From: Clostridium_AD estertheticum_D
Lineage (GTDB): Bacteria > Bacillota > Clostridia > Clostridiales > Clostridiaceae
Assembly (NCBI RefSeq): GCF_018861295.1
Contig: NZ_JAHLDM010000001.1
Span: 441,498-505,497 of the forward strand
Reading direction: 5' to 3'
Length of the DNA: 64,000 bases
A program made the translations under genes and the position numbers. Positions within the stretch are counted from its first letter, which is position 1, and every line of letters starts with the position of its first letter. The notes below the pieces were generated by a model, which made no database searches, was not told the origin of the DNA, and saw nothing but the letters and a program-made list of their open reading frames with translations. Of this stretch, positions 15,898-23,263 are shown one piece after another.

Positions 15898-16612
15898 AAC
15901 AATACTTCCTATGTTATTAATTTTTAGTATTTTTTTAACTTCGTGTGGAGATTTTACTAGCATAAAAAAGAATCAATTAGTAGTTGAAAAGATAGGTAAA
16001 AAAGTTACCGATACTTCAGATATAGTGAATGATAAAAAAATCTTAACAGAGGAGGAAGCAAAATTAAAAACTTTAGAATATTTAGAAAAATATTTTAATG
16101 TGAAACTTTACATGTCAGAGATTGAAAGTAATGTTAGCTTCATTAGCTCATCTATGGTAAAAAAAAATTCAAGTCTAATAAATCAAAGTAGTATTTCAAA
16201 ATTTCAATTGAAATATAGTAACTCTGTATTAGAAAACGGTTTATATCATGTAGAATTTTTTACAAAAGCAGTAAAACAAGCACAAGATATAAATTCCACA
16301 TACTTTTCTATGAAAATAGATTCAAAAACAGGAGAATGTATATATTTTAACAGTTACTATAATGATCTTTATGGTAAACCTTCTTTAAAAAACAGTATTG
16401 ATATAAACAAAGCAAAAATAATAGCAGAAGAATTTATTTTAAAAAATAATATTGGTAATATTAAAAATGTAAAGTTTGTTAATCAAATAGTAGAATATCA
16501 AGAAAGCTACAATTTAGTATTTGAAGACAACGACGCAGGTGATAAGAAAGTAATGATTTCTATTGATAGAAACACTAAAAAAATAACCGGTTTTTTAGTA
16601 GGAATAATATAG
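15887..16612 (+). CDS. Lipoprotein with PepSY/YcdB-like repeats
   Basis: The 241-residue product begins with a signal peptide and the lipobox LTSC near residues 14-17 (LLIFSIFLTSCGD), so it should be lipid-anchored outside the membrane. The rest has two segments of the pattern EEEAKLKTLEYL... and INKAKIIAEEFILK... with beta-rich stretches (MKIDSKTGECIYFNS, ISIDRNTKKITGF), typical of PepSY/YcdB-like folds. The gene overlaps the kinase by 11 bases and is behind GAAGGGA, suggesting translational coupling. A role in modulating the kinase is inferred from position only. Confidence 0.75.
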   Translation: MKHKTILPMLLIFSIFLTSCGDFTSIKKNQLVVEKIGKKVTDTSDIVNDKKILTEEEAKLKTLEYLEKYFNVKLYMSEIESNVSFISSSMVKKNSSLINQSSISKFQLKYSNSVLENGLYHVEFFTKAVKQAQDINSTYFSMKIDSKTGECIYFNSYYNDLYGKPSLKNSIDINKAKIIAEEFILKNNIGNIKNVKFVNQIVEYQESYNLVFEDNDAGDKKVMISIDRNTKKITGFLVGII

Positions 16613-16847
16613 AGAATTTCGTATGATAGCTGAACAAGTATGTAAAAGTATAATACACATTTCATAATTGGAAATCATGAACAAAATTTAGCGGATGATA
16701 AACTAAAACTATTTACAAATACTTTACAACTATTAATAACTTATAATATATCGTCATAATATAATTAAATATATCAGATAAACCATTAAAAGAAAAAAAG
16801 ATGAAATACTAGTTAACATATTGTTTAAATACAATTAGGGGAGAATT

Positions 16848-17765
16848 ATGATAAAAAAAAGCAAGAAGTTTAAGAGAAGAAGAAAAATAGTAGCTATAAT
16901 GTTTATTATTATATTATGCAGTTTAGTTTATACAAGATATGCATATTCTTATAAAATGGAGGTTAAAGCCAAAGAAAATCATGTATTACAGGTTAGGGCG
17001 CAGACAGTATTGGAAAAAAGTAAAGAAGAAAAGGCGGCTAGTGCAGCTATAGAGCTAAGGGCTAAAGTCGCTAATGCTGCAAATACTTATGATATACAAA
17101 AAATATCAGATATAGCTAAAGGTAAAGGAGTTAAAGACGGTAAGAAAATTGCGTTTCTTACTTTTGATGATGGGCCATCTACTACTGTAACACCCAAAGT
17201 ACTAGATATACTAAAAAATAATAACATAAAAGCAACCTTTTTTACTCTTGGAAATGCTATAGAATCTAATAATTCAAGCAAAGAGCTTATAAAAAGAATT
17301 GCAAAAGAAGGACATGCTTTAGGAAATCATGGTTATAGTCATGATATGAAAATAATATATCCTCATAACAAACTTGACGTAAATGTTTTTATGGCTGAAA
17401 TAGAAAAAACTAACAATATTCTAGAAAGTATTTTAGGACAAGATTTTAATGCCCGAGCAATAAGAATGCCAGGAGGTTATATGTCTAGAGTGTACTACCA
17501 TGATCCTAAGTTGACTGAGTTGAATGCCAAGTTAAAAGAAAAAGACCTATATAGTATAGATTGGAATGCATATGTTTTCGATGCTGAGGGTAAAAAGAAA
17601 ACTTCACCTGAATTAGTAGAAGCATTTAAAGAAAATGTAGGTAAACAGGAAAAAATAGTAGTATTAATGCATGATACATATGGTAAGGAAAGTACGGCAA
17701 AAGCATTACCTGAAATTATAGACTATCTAAAAACAAGTGGATATGAATTTAAAATTATAAAATGA
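16848..17765 (+). CDS. Polysaccharide deacetylase (NodB-type, probable peptidoglycan GlcNAc deacetylase)
   Basis: The 305-residue protein has a basic N-terminus and one membrane helix (about 13-28), an alanine/lysine-rich linker, and a NodB domain from about residue 95. The motifs are TFDDGPS with the catalytic Asp pair near 107, HALGNHGYSHD with metal histidines near 158, RMPGGY near 205, DWNAYVFDA near 231, and VVLMHDTY near 275. The enzyme would remove acetyl groups from cell-wall or surface glycans outside the membrane. It is monocistronic, with GGGGAG before the ATG. Confidence 0.92.
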   Translation: MIKKSKKFKRRRKIVAIMFIIILCSLVYTRYAYSYKMEVKAKENHVLQVRAQTVLEKSKEEKAASAAIELRAKVANAANTYDIQKISDIAKGKGVKDGKKIAFLTFDDGPSTTVTPKVLDILKNNNIKATFFTLGNAIESNNSSKELIKRIAKEGHALGNHGYSHDMKIIYPHNKLDVNVFMAEIEKTNNILESILGQDFNARAIRMPGGYMSRVYYHDPKLTELNAKLKEKDLYSIDWNAYVFDAEGKKKTSPELVEAFKENVGKQEKIVVLMHDTYGKESTAKALPEIIDYLKTSGYEFKIIK

Positions 17766-17807
17766 TTTTAGTATCTTAGAATTAGTAATAAATTCAGAAA
17801 TTAGAGG

Positions 17808-17834
17808 AGCATATAATTTTTTTATATGCTTTAT
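17808..17834 (+). terminator. Weak terminator-like hairpin
   Basis: AGCATATAA and TTATATGCT form a 9-bp stem around a T-rich loop, followed by TTATT. A second hairpin (TTTATTCG/CGAATAAA) lies at about 17911-17932. The rest of the 367-base gap up to 18132 contains the ECF-like promoter. Confidence 0.5.
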
Positions 17835-17976
17835 TAAGGAAAATATGACGACAAATGAGTGTAATTATATGTTAAGTTGTTCTAAATAATCTCGATAATA
17901 AGAATAATGGTTTATTCGAGCATGCGAATAAATATCTTGTATTTTTTTACAAATTTTATGTAGAACAATATAAAAA

Positions 17977-18014
17977 TGCAACTAAATTACAATTGCAAGC
18001 GTTATATGAGTGTA
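17977..18014 (+). promoter_or_regulatory. ECF-sigma-like promoter element, copy A
   Basis: TGCAACT (17977-17983), a 16-nt spacer and CGTTATA (18000-18006), followed by TGAGTGTAA. The glucosaminidase start is 127 bases from the -10. The same two boxes at the same spacing recur at 27798, 28411, 28569 and 44286. Confidence 0.65.
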
Positions 18015-18132
18015 AACAATTGAAAAAGTTTATCATTTTTAACTTATGAAGAAGATTTTAATATTAATGTTTTATGGGGGTATTAAGTAAAGAATAACAA
18101 AATTAGAGCATAGAAGATGGGGGTATATATTA

Positions 18133-19911
18133 ATGAATAAGAGAATTACGAGCTCAATTATTGCTGCTTTAATGATAGCAGGTTCAACATCCATTACGAC
18201 ATTTGCAGCAATGGGAAGTGGCAGTGTTGTTATAGGTAACAAAGCTTTCGACTTAACGTATGCTAATAATCAGGCAAATGCTAATGAGATTGCTAGTGCA
18301 ATAACAGCTGGCGGAGAAGTTTATATTAAAGATTTTGAGGGGCATTGGAAAAGTAATATTTCAGAATCAATAATTAATGCAAATATTATACCAGCTGTAA
18401 CTTACACGAATGATGATGGGACATCTAATTTTGATGCTGGAGATAAAGAACATGTGAATATAATAACAGTTCAATCTGTTAGTTCTATTGCTAATAAAAA
18501 CGTAATATACGGGGCAACTGCTGCAAATATTGGACTACCAACAACAGTAACACTTAAATTAAGTGATAATACAACTAAGGACGTAAGCGTTACTTGGACA
18601 AGCTCTACTTATGATGGAACTAAAACAGCGACATACATATTTACTGGTGTTTATGCACTTCCAAGTGGCGTAACTGGAACAAAGCCAACTGTAAAAGTTA
18701 ATGTTGTAGTTGGAGTAAAACCTAATGCAGCTGATATAGCTTCTGCAAAAGCAGTAGATACTAAAATAATAGCATTGCCAGCATTAAGTGCTTTAACATT
18801 AGCAAATAAAACAGGCGTAGTAGCAGTTAGAAATGCTTATGCATCAATAACTAGCGCACAAAAACTTTTAGTTACAAAACTTAGTACACTAGTAGCAGCT
18901 GAAGGTAAAATAGCGGATCTTCAAGCAAACGCAGATGAAAAAATAGCAGAAGCTGCGGAAGAAGCAGCAGTAAGTATTGCTGAAAAATCAAAAATGAATG
19001 TCGATGTTACTAAAGCAAATGGACTTATACAAGCAGTTAAAAATGCTGCAAAACAAGCAGAATTTAGTGAGCGAATATCTAATATTAATATATTAGATGA
19101 AATAGTATCAAAGGGAAATAATACATTTAAATTAACACCCTATGATGTTTCATTAGAGGATTTTATTAGCGAAGAAATGGGAAATACTCCAGCAGCTAGT
19201 ATTGGTGGCAAGTGGCTTTATGCGGCAATAAAAGATGGAAAACTTGGGTATACATTAGAAGGTAATAAGACATGGGTAAATTCTCCAACAAATTATAACA
19301 GCATTAAAAGTCAACTTACAAGCAATATAAACCCGATAAATTTAGGAAACGATCCAGTTAAAGTTTATCAATTTGTAGAACTTAATTATTCTGATTGTGT
19401 AAGTGCTGATATATTGAACACAATGTTTGGAGAAAATAATGCATTGAGTGGCAAAGGTCAAGTATTTATTGATGCAGCACAAAAATCTGATGTAAATCCG
19501 CTATATTTAGCGGGTCATGCAATACTAGAAACAGGACATGGTACTTCACTCTTGGCAAATGGTGGTACAAAAAAAGTTACTGGCGAGTATACTTATGGTA
19601 TGCCTGTATATAATTTGTTTGGGATTGGTGCAATTGATAGTGATGCAAATGCAGCTGGGACAAGCACAGCATTCAAAAATGCCTGGACAGATGTAGACTC
19701 GGCGATATATGGAGGAGCAGCATTTATTTCAGGAAAATATATAAACAAAGGTCAGAATACGATTTACAAAATGAGATGGAATAATTTGAATGTTAATCAT
19801 CAATATGCAACAGATGTTAGTTGGGCAAATAGTCAAACAAAAATTATTAAACAATATTTTGACTTATGTCCTGAGGCTAAGTTAACATTTGATATTCCAG
19901 TTTATAAGTAA
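18133..19911 (+). CDS. Secreted module protein with GH73-type glucosaminidase domain
   Basis: The 592-residue product has a signal peptide ending near FAA (residue 26), then the shared surface module at about 30-95 (VVIGNKAFDLTYANN, GGEVYIKDFEGHW). A group-4 Ig-like domain follows at about 112-195 (TTKDVSVTWTSSTYDGTKTA), then a helical linker at about 200-320. A glucosaminidase domain lies at about 430-592, with VNPLYLAGHAILETGHGTS carrying the presumed catalytic Glu, YNLFGIGA and WTDVDSAIYGGAAFI. It likely cleaves peptidoglycan glycan strands during wall turnover. The ribosome site is GATGGGGG. An ECF-like promoter lies upstream and a RAYT repeat just after the stop. Confidence 0.88.
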   Translation: MNKRITSSIIAALMIAGSTSITTFAAMGSGSVVIGNKAFDLTYANNQANANEIASAITAGGEVYIKDFEGHWKSNISESIINANIIPAVTYTNDDGTSNFDAGDKEHVNIITVQSVSSIANKNVIYGATAANIGLPTTVTLKLSDNTTKDVSVTWTSSTYDGTKTATYIFTGVYALPSGVTGTKPTVKVNVVVGVKPNAADIASAKAVDTKIIALPALSALTLANKTGVVAVRNAYASITSAQKLLVTKLSTLVAAEGKIADLQANADEKIAEAAEEAAVSIAEKSKMNVDVTKANGLIQAVKNAAKQAEFSERISNINILDEIVSKGNNTFKLTPYDVSLEDFISEEMGNTPAASIGGKWLYAAIKDGKLGYTLEGNKTWVNSPTNYNSIKSQLTSNINPINLGNDPVKVYQFVELNYSDCVSADILNTMFGENNALSGKGQVFIDAAQKSDVNPLYLAGHAILETGHGTSLLANGGTKKVTGEYTYGMPVYNLFGIGAIDSDANAAGTSTAFKNAWTDVDSAIYGGAAFISGKYINKGQNTIYKMRWNNLNVNHQYATDVSWANSQTKIIKQYFDLCPEAKLTFDIPVYK

Positions 19912-19918
19912 GACAAGC

Positions 19919-19938
19919 ATTAGTTGTTAACCGTCCCC
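19919..19938 (-). repeat. RAYT-associated repeat, copy 16
   Basis: ATTAGTTGTTAACCGTCCCC begins 8 bases after the glucosaminidase stop. It is the only full copy outside the cobalamin locus and the last seen in the window. It includes the GACAAGCATTAG flank of the composite unit. Confidence 0.88.
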
Positions 19939-20001
19939 CACATTTTATTGACTGTATATATTTGTATTTATTGGACAAACTAATATATAAATGAATACAT
20001 A

Positions 20002-20040
20002 TGTATCAGTATTGATACACATAAATTATAGTGATATAAT
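20002..20040 (+). promoter_or_regulatory. Sigma-A promoter with overlapping dyad before degV
   Basis: TTGATA (20012-20017) and TATAAT (20035-20040) are 17 nt apart. TGTATC-N6-GATACA (20002-20019) forms an inverted repeat over the -35. A PadR-type regulator encoded in the same unit is a candidate to bind it. Confidence 0.65.
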
Positions 20041-20071
20041 GATGATAATATTTAATGTAGGAGGGGTTAGT

Positions 20072-20920
20072 TTGGACAAGATAGCGCTTATAACAGACAC
20101 TACAAGCGATTTGAGAAGTGACTTAATAGAGAAATACAGTATTAATGTATTGCCCTTTAGGATTATCTATTCTGATAGAGAGTATTTGGATAATGTGGAT
20201 ATAACACCACAGGATGTTTATGATAATATGAAGATAGAAGTACCTACATCCTCATTGCCATCAATGAAGGATATGGAGGAATTATTTTTAAGATTAGAAG
20301 AAGAGGGTTACACTCATGCGATAGCAATAACTTTATCTACTGGGTTATCTGGTATATATAATGCGATGAAACTAACAAGTGATAATCATCCGAGTATTAT
20401 CACTCATGTATGTGATTCACAATCCATAGCACTTGGTGAAGGATTAATAGTTACAGAGTGTGGAAAGCTTATACAAGAAGGTAAGAGTTTTGAGGAAGTA
20501 GTTAAAGCTATTCCATCTATTAAAAAAAGAATCCATTTATACTTTTTAGTAGGTACTCTGGAATACTTGAAAAAGGGTGGAAGAATAGGTAAAGTTGCAG
20601 GCACAATAGCTGAGCTTTTAAATATCAAACCTATAATTTCACTTGATGAGGATGGTAAGTATTGTACCGTCGAAAAGGTACGAGGTAGAAAGCAGTCTCT
20701 TAATAAACTTATAGAACTTACAAATAAGATTTTGGATGAGAAGAAATGTAGGGTTTATATGTTGCATGGTGATGCAATGGATGAGACAAAACAAGTAATG
20801 GAGAAAATAGGCAAACATCCAAATGTTATTTCCATAGAATTTGTAGGATATATAAGTCCTGTATCGGGTGTTCATAGTGGACCAGGTTTGGTAGGAATGG
20901 TTTGCATAGAGGAACCTTAG
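20072..20920 (+). CDS. DegV family fatty-acid-binding protein
   Basis: The 282-residue protein begins KIALITDTTSDLRSDLIEKY and has PTSSLPSMKD near residue 57, ITLSTGLSGIYNAM near 87, DSQSIALGEG near 115 and a GPGLVGM end, all typical of DegV/FakB. Such proteins bind a fatty acid and present it to the FakA kinase for phospholipid synthesis. FakA is not in the window. The start is TTG at 20072 behind AGGAGGGG; a longer frame would run back through the promoter. The downstream regulator gene overlaps by 19 bases. Confidence 0.9.
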   Translation: MDKIALITDTTSDLRSDLIEKYSINVLPFRIIYSDREYLDNVDITPQDVYDNMKIEVPTSSLPSMKDMEELFLRLEEEGYTHAIAITLSTGLSGIYNAMKLTSDNHPSIITHVCDSQSIALGEGLIVTECGKLIQEGKSFEEVVKAIPSIKKRIHLYFLVGTLEYLKKGGRIGKVAGTIAELLNIKPIISLDEDGKYCTVEKVRGRKQSLNKLIELTNKILDEKKCRVYMLHGDAMDETKQVMEKIGKHPNVISIEFVGYISPVSGVHSGPGLVGMVCIEEP

Positions 20921-21384
20921 ATAAAAAGCCTACTAACGAAGTAAGTAAAGAAAATGAGATAGACATTAAGGTCGAGGAAAAGAGATTGTACATTGAATAT
21001 AAGAAAAAACTTTTGGAGCTTCGAAGAGTTCGAAAGGAAAAAGAAGCGGTGGGTCAAGTATTCACAAAAGGATTACTACCTTTGTATGTGTTATATACTC
21101 TAAGCCTCGGGGAAACTAATGGTAACGACATATCTCATAAGATAGGCGAGAGAACAAATGGTCATTGGATTCCTAGTACAGGCGGAATATACCCTCTTTT
21201 AAAAAAACTGGAAAAAGAGAAACTAGTAGTTGGAGAGTGGAACGAATCTAAAAAAGCACAAAAGATTTACAAAATCACTGAGCAAGGTAGATTAGAATTA
21301 GAAAATAAAAAATACTTACTGCGTGATAGGATTGAAGAGGCTTTAGAAGTATTTAAAATAATCTATAGTGATCTATATAATTAA
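20902..21384 (+). CDS. PadR family transcriptional regulator
   Basis: The 160-residue product has a basic, helical N-terminal extension (about residues 15-50). A PadR winged helix follows: FTKGLLPLYVLYTLSLGETNG, GGIYPLLKKLEKEKLV near 94-110, and KKAQKIYKITEQGRLEL near 119-135, then a C-terminal helix for dimerisation. The start is TTG at 20902 inside degV, behind GTAGGAATGG, so the two genes are probably translationally coupled. PadR proteins usually repress their own operon. The dyad over the degV -35 is a possible site. The extension before the HTH is longer than usual. Confidence 0.85.
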   Translation: MHRGTLDKKPTNEVSKENEIDIKVEEKRLYIEYKKKLLELRRVRKEKEAVGQVFTKGLLPLYVLYTLSLGETNGNDISHKIGERTNGHWIPSTGGIYPLLKKLEKEKLVVGEWNESKKAQKIYKITEQGRLELENKKYLLRDRIEEALEVFKIIYSDLYN

Positions 21385-21521
21385 AACATTAAAGGTTGTA
21401 GGTGAATTATAATATGTTCATCTGCAACTTTTTTAGTATAAAAAAATTAGTATGCAATAATAACAACATCAAAATACATTTTATAAAGTATCATATATAT
21501 AAGAAAGCTTAAAGTTTGAAT

Positions 21522-21580
21522 TAACATAAGGAAAGCCCGTACAATACAGTTCATGTATTGTATGGGCTTTCCTTATGTTA
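21522..21580. terminator. Long hairpin between convergent genes
   Basis: Arms TAACATAAGGAAAGCCCGTA... and ...TATGGGCTTTCCTTATGTTA pair over about 26 bases around GTTCAT. It lies between padR and the convergent PTS gene and probably acts in both directions, although T-runs are short. Confidence 0.75.
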
Positions 21581-21584
21581 TAAA

Positions 21585-21607
21585 CTTGCCACGCCACGTG
21601 GCAGTGG
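21585..21607. repeat. GC-rich hairpin repeat, copy 1
   Basis: CTTGCCAC-n5-GTGGCAGTGG, with a perfect TGCCAC/GTGGCA stem. A sister copy lies at 23053-23071. Both are far more GC-rich than the surroundings. Confidence 0.6.
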
Positions 21608-21609
21608 AA

Positions 21610-22635
21610 CTATAGCTTCAGCTTCATGTCACCTTCTTTTATCAACCCTTTCTTTCTCATGATTTCTGAGAAAAGTAGGGTTAAGGCGGCAGGAGCTATA
21701 AAATGTAGAAGTAATATTTTTAAAACTATTATAGAGGTTGGTGCGCTTCCCTGCATAGTGGCAAGTGTTCCAAATTGACCAACTAGGCCGCTGGTTCCCA
21801 TACCTGCACCTATCGAATTGTTCTTCATAGCAAAAATGGTAGTAGATAAGGGTCCGAGTATTGCACCGGCAAGTGTTGGAGGTATCCAAACCTGAGGCCT
21901 CATAATTATGTTTGGTACTTGTAACATGGAGGTACCTAGTCCTTGAGATACTAAACCACTTACCTTATTCTCTCTATAACTAGCTACTGCAAATCCTATC
22001 ATTTGAGCACTACAACCAACAGTTGCGGCTCCGGCTGCAAGTCCAGACATGTTTAATGAAATTGCAATAGCTGCACTACTAATTGGAGCAGTGAGGGTTA
22101 GCCCCATTAAAGTGGATACAGCAATACCCATTGGAATAGGCATAAGAGTAGTTGCAGAATTTATTACTGAACCTAAATCAGTCATAAACACTGAGATAAA
22201 AGGTCCAACAAATTTACCAACTATACTTCCAGTTAAAATAGTAACAATAGGAACTATTACAATATCTAATTTTGTTTTTCAAAACACTAAGTTTCCCAAT
22301 TCGGCGCCGACTACTGCTGCGACGAAAGCTCCAACTGGACCACCACCCATATACATATACCCGAAAGCACCGGTGGCCGCGGATGAGAACATTGCAAGTG
22401 GAGTAACTTTTAACCCCCAGGCTATAGCAACACCTATAGCAGCACCGACAACAGGAGATTTAGCAGAAATGATTTCTGTAAACTCTTTAAGAAAAGCAAG
22501 TCCGGGGACTTTGGATAATTGACTTAAAATGAGTCCGATAATTAAGGAAGCGAATAGACCTAATGCCATGGCACTTAAGGCATCTAAGAAATACCGTCTA
22601 AGAGCTTTCTTTGCAAATAGTTTAAATTTTTCCAT
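21610..22635 (-). pseudogene. PTS sugar transporter subunit IIC interrupted by an in-frame TGA
   Basis: Read through, this frame gives 341 residues of a multi-helix IIC permease. The first part starts MEKFKLFAKKALRRYFLDAL and ends GAELGNLVF; the second continues KTKLDIVIVPIVTILTGS and reaches GDMKLKL. Both parts are in one frame, separated only by a TGA at 22279-22281, so this is a nonsense change and not a frameshift. The rest looks intact, with glycine-rich helices and no other stop. No hairpin typical of a selenocysteine insertion element is obvious downstream. An internal ATG at 22191 could restart translation but would miss the first helices. Sequencing error or recent mutation are both possible. 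Confidence 0.8.
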
Positions 22636-22809
22636 GATTTCCCCCTAATAAAATACAAAATTTAATGTGGATGTATATAAAATATATTTTTGTAGTATTA
22701 ATATAGATTGTATTAGTATTATCATAAATAATATATAATATATCTACATAAAAGTATATTATCATAGATGTATACCTTTGTATATATACTTGTGTATATA
22801 CATTAATAA

Positions 22810-22838
22810 CTGACAATATTATAACATCTTATTATAAA
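22810..22838 (+). promoter_or_regulatory. Possible sigma-A promoter for the 64-residue protein
   Basis: CTGACA (22810-22815) and TATAAA (22833-22838) are 17 nt apart, 43 bases before the start codon at 22881. Confidence 0.5.
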
Positions 22839-22880
22839 CACTTGAATAAGCAACTTATTAGTAATAAAAGGAGATAAAAG

Positions 22881-23075
22881 ATGGAATTTATCATTTCAAT
22901 TCTTAAATTTCTAGTAACACTTTTAGTAGCTTTTTTTCCTGTTCAAATTATTCTAAAGATTATTAATGATAGATTTAATATATTTACACATCTTCAGGAA
23001 TTCATTAAGAAAAGCGGTAATGAAAAGTTGATAGATAAATTTGAATATGATACTTGCCACGTGGGTGGCACTTAA
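22881..23075 (+). CDS. Small membrane protein of unknown function
   Basis: The 64-residue product has one or two hydrophobic stretches (FIISILKFLVTLLVAFFPVQ, residues 3-22) and a short charged tail. It has a clear AAAGGAG ribosome site and its own promoter, so it is probably real. The last eight codons (DTCHVGGT) and the stop lie in the GC-rich hairpin repeat at 23053-23071, so the natural C-terminus may have been replaced by the repeat. I do not recognise the family. Confidence 0.55.
   Translation: MEFIISILKFLVTLLVAFFPVQIILKIINDRFNIFTHLQEFIKKSGNEKLIDKFEYDTCHVGGT
23053..23071. repeat. GC-rich hairpin repeat, copy 2
   Basis: CTTGCCAC-GTGG-GTGGCACT, with the same TGCCAC/GTGGCA stem as the copy at 21585. 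It overlaps the end of the small membrane-protein gene. Confidence 0.6.
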
Positions 23076-23106
23076 AAATACCAAGCGAATATTCGCTTGG
23101 TATTTT
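23075..23106. terminator. Perfect 32-bp palindrome, copy 1
   Basis: The left arm AAAATACCAAGCGAAT is exactly complementary to the right arm, with T-rich ends in both directions, so it suits a bidirectional terminator. The same palindrome recurs at 26904-26937, on the other side of the nucleotidase gene. Confidence 0.8.
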
Positions 23107-23171
23107 AGCACTTATGTTAAATAAAAATAACATATAAGTCTAGACTCTTAACTGTAAATTTTTATATCATA

Positions 23172-23254
23172 TGGTATAATATTATACAGAATGAAATGTA
23201 AAAAATTTACTTAAGGGGGGCTTAAGAAAACCAAAAAAATTTACTTAAGGGGGG
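23172..23254 (+). promoter_or_regulatory. Extended -10 promoter and duplicated leader of the nucleotidase gene
   Basis: TGGTATAAT (about 23172-23180) is an extended -10. The 20-base sequence AAAAATTTACTTAAGGGGGG occurs at 23201-23220 and again at 23235-23254, so the Shine-Dalgarno region is duplicated. Only the second copy is near the ATG at 23264. Confidence 0.65.
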
Positions 23255-23263
23255 TAAAATTAA

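Noticed and set aside
22245..22285. Selenocysteine at the TGA in the PTS IIC gene
   Set aside because: No stable hairpin is apparent just after the TGA and this family is not known to use selenocysteine; a nonsense change or error is simpler.
22049..22522. Plus-strand 157-codon frame opposite the PTS gene
   Set aside because: It is the antisense of the glycine- and alanine-rich membrane helices; the minus strand encodes a recognisable permease.
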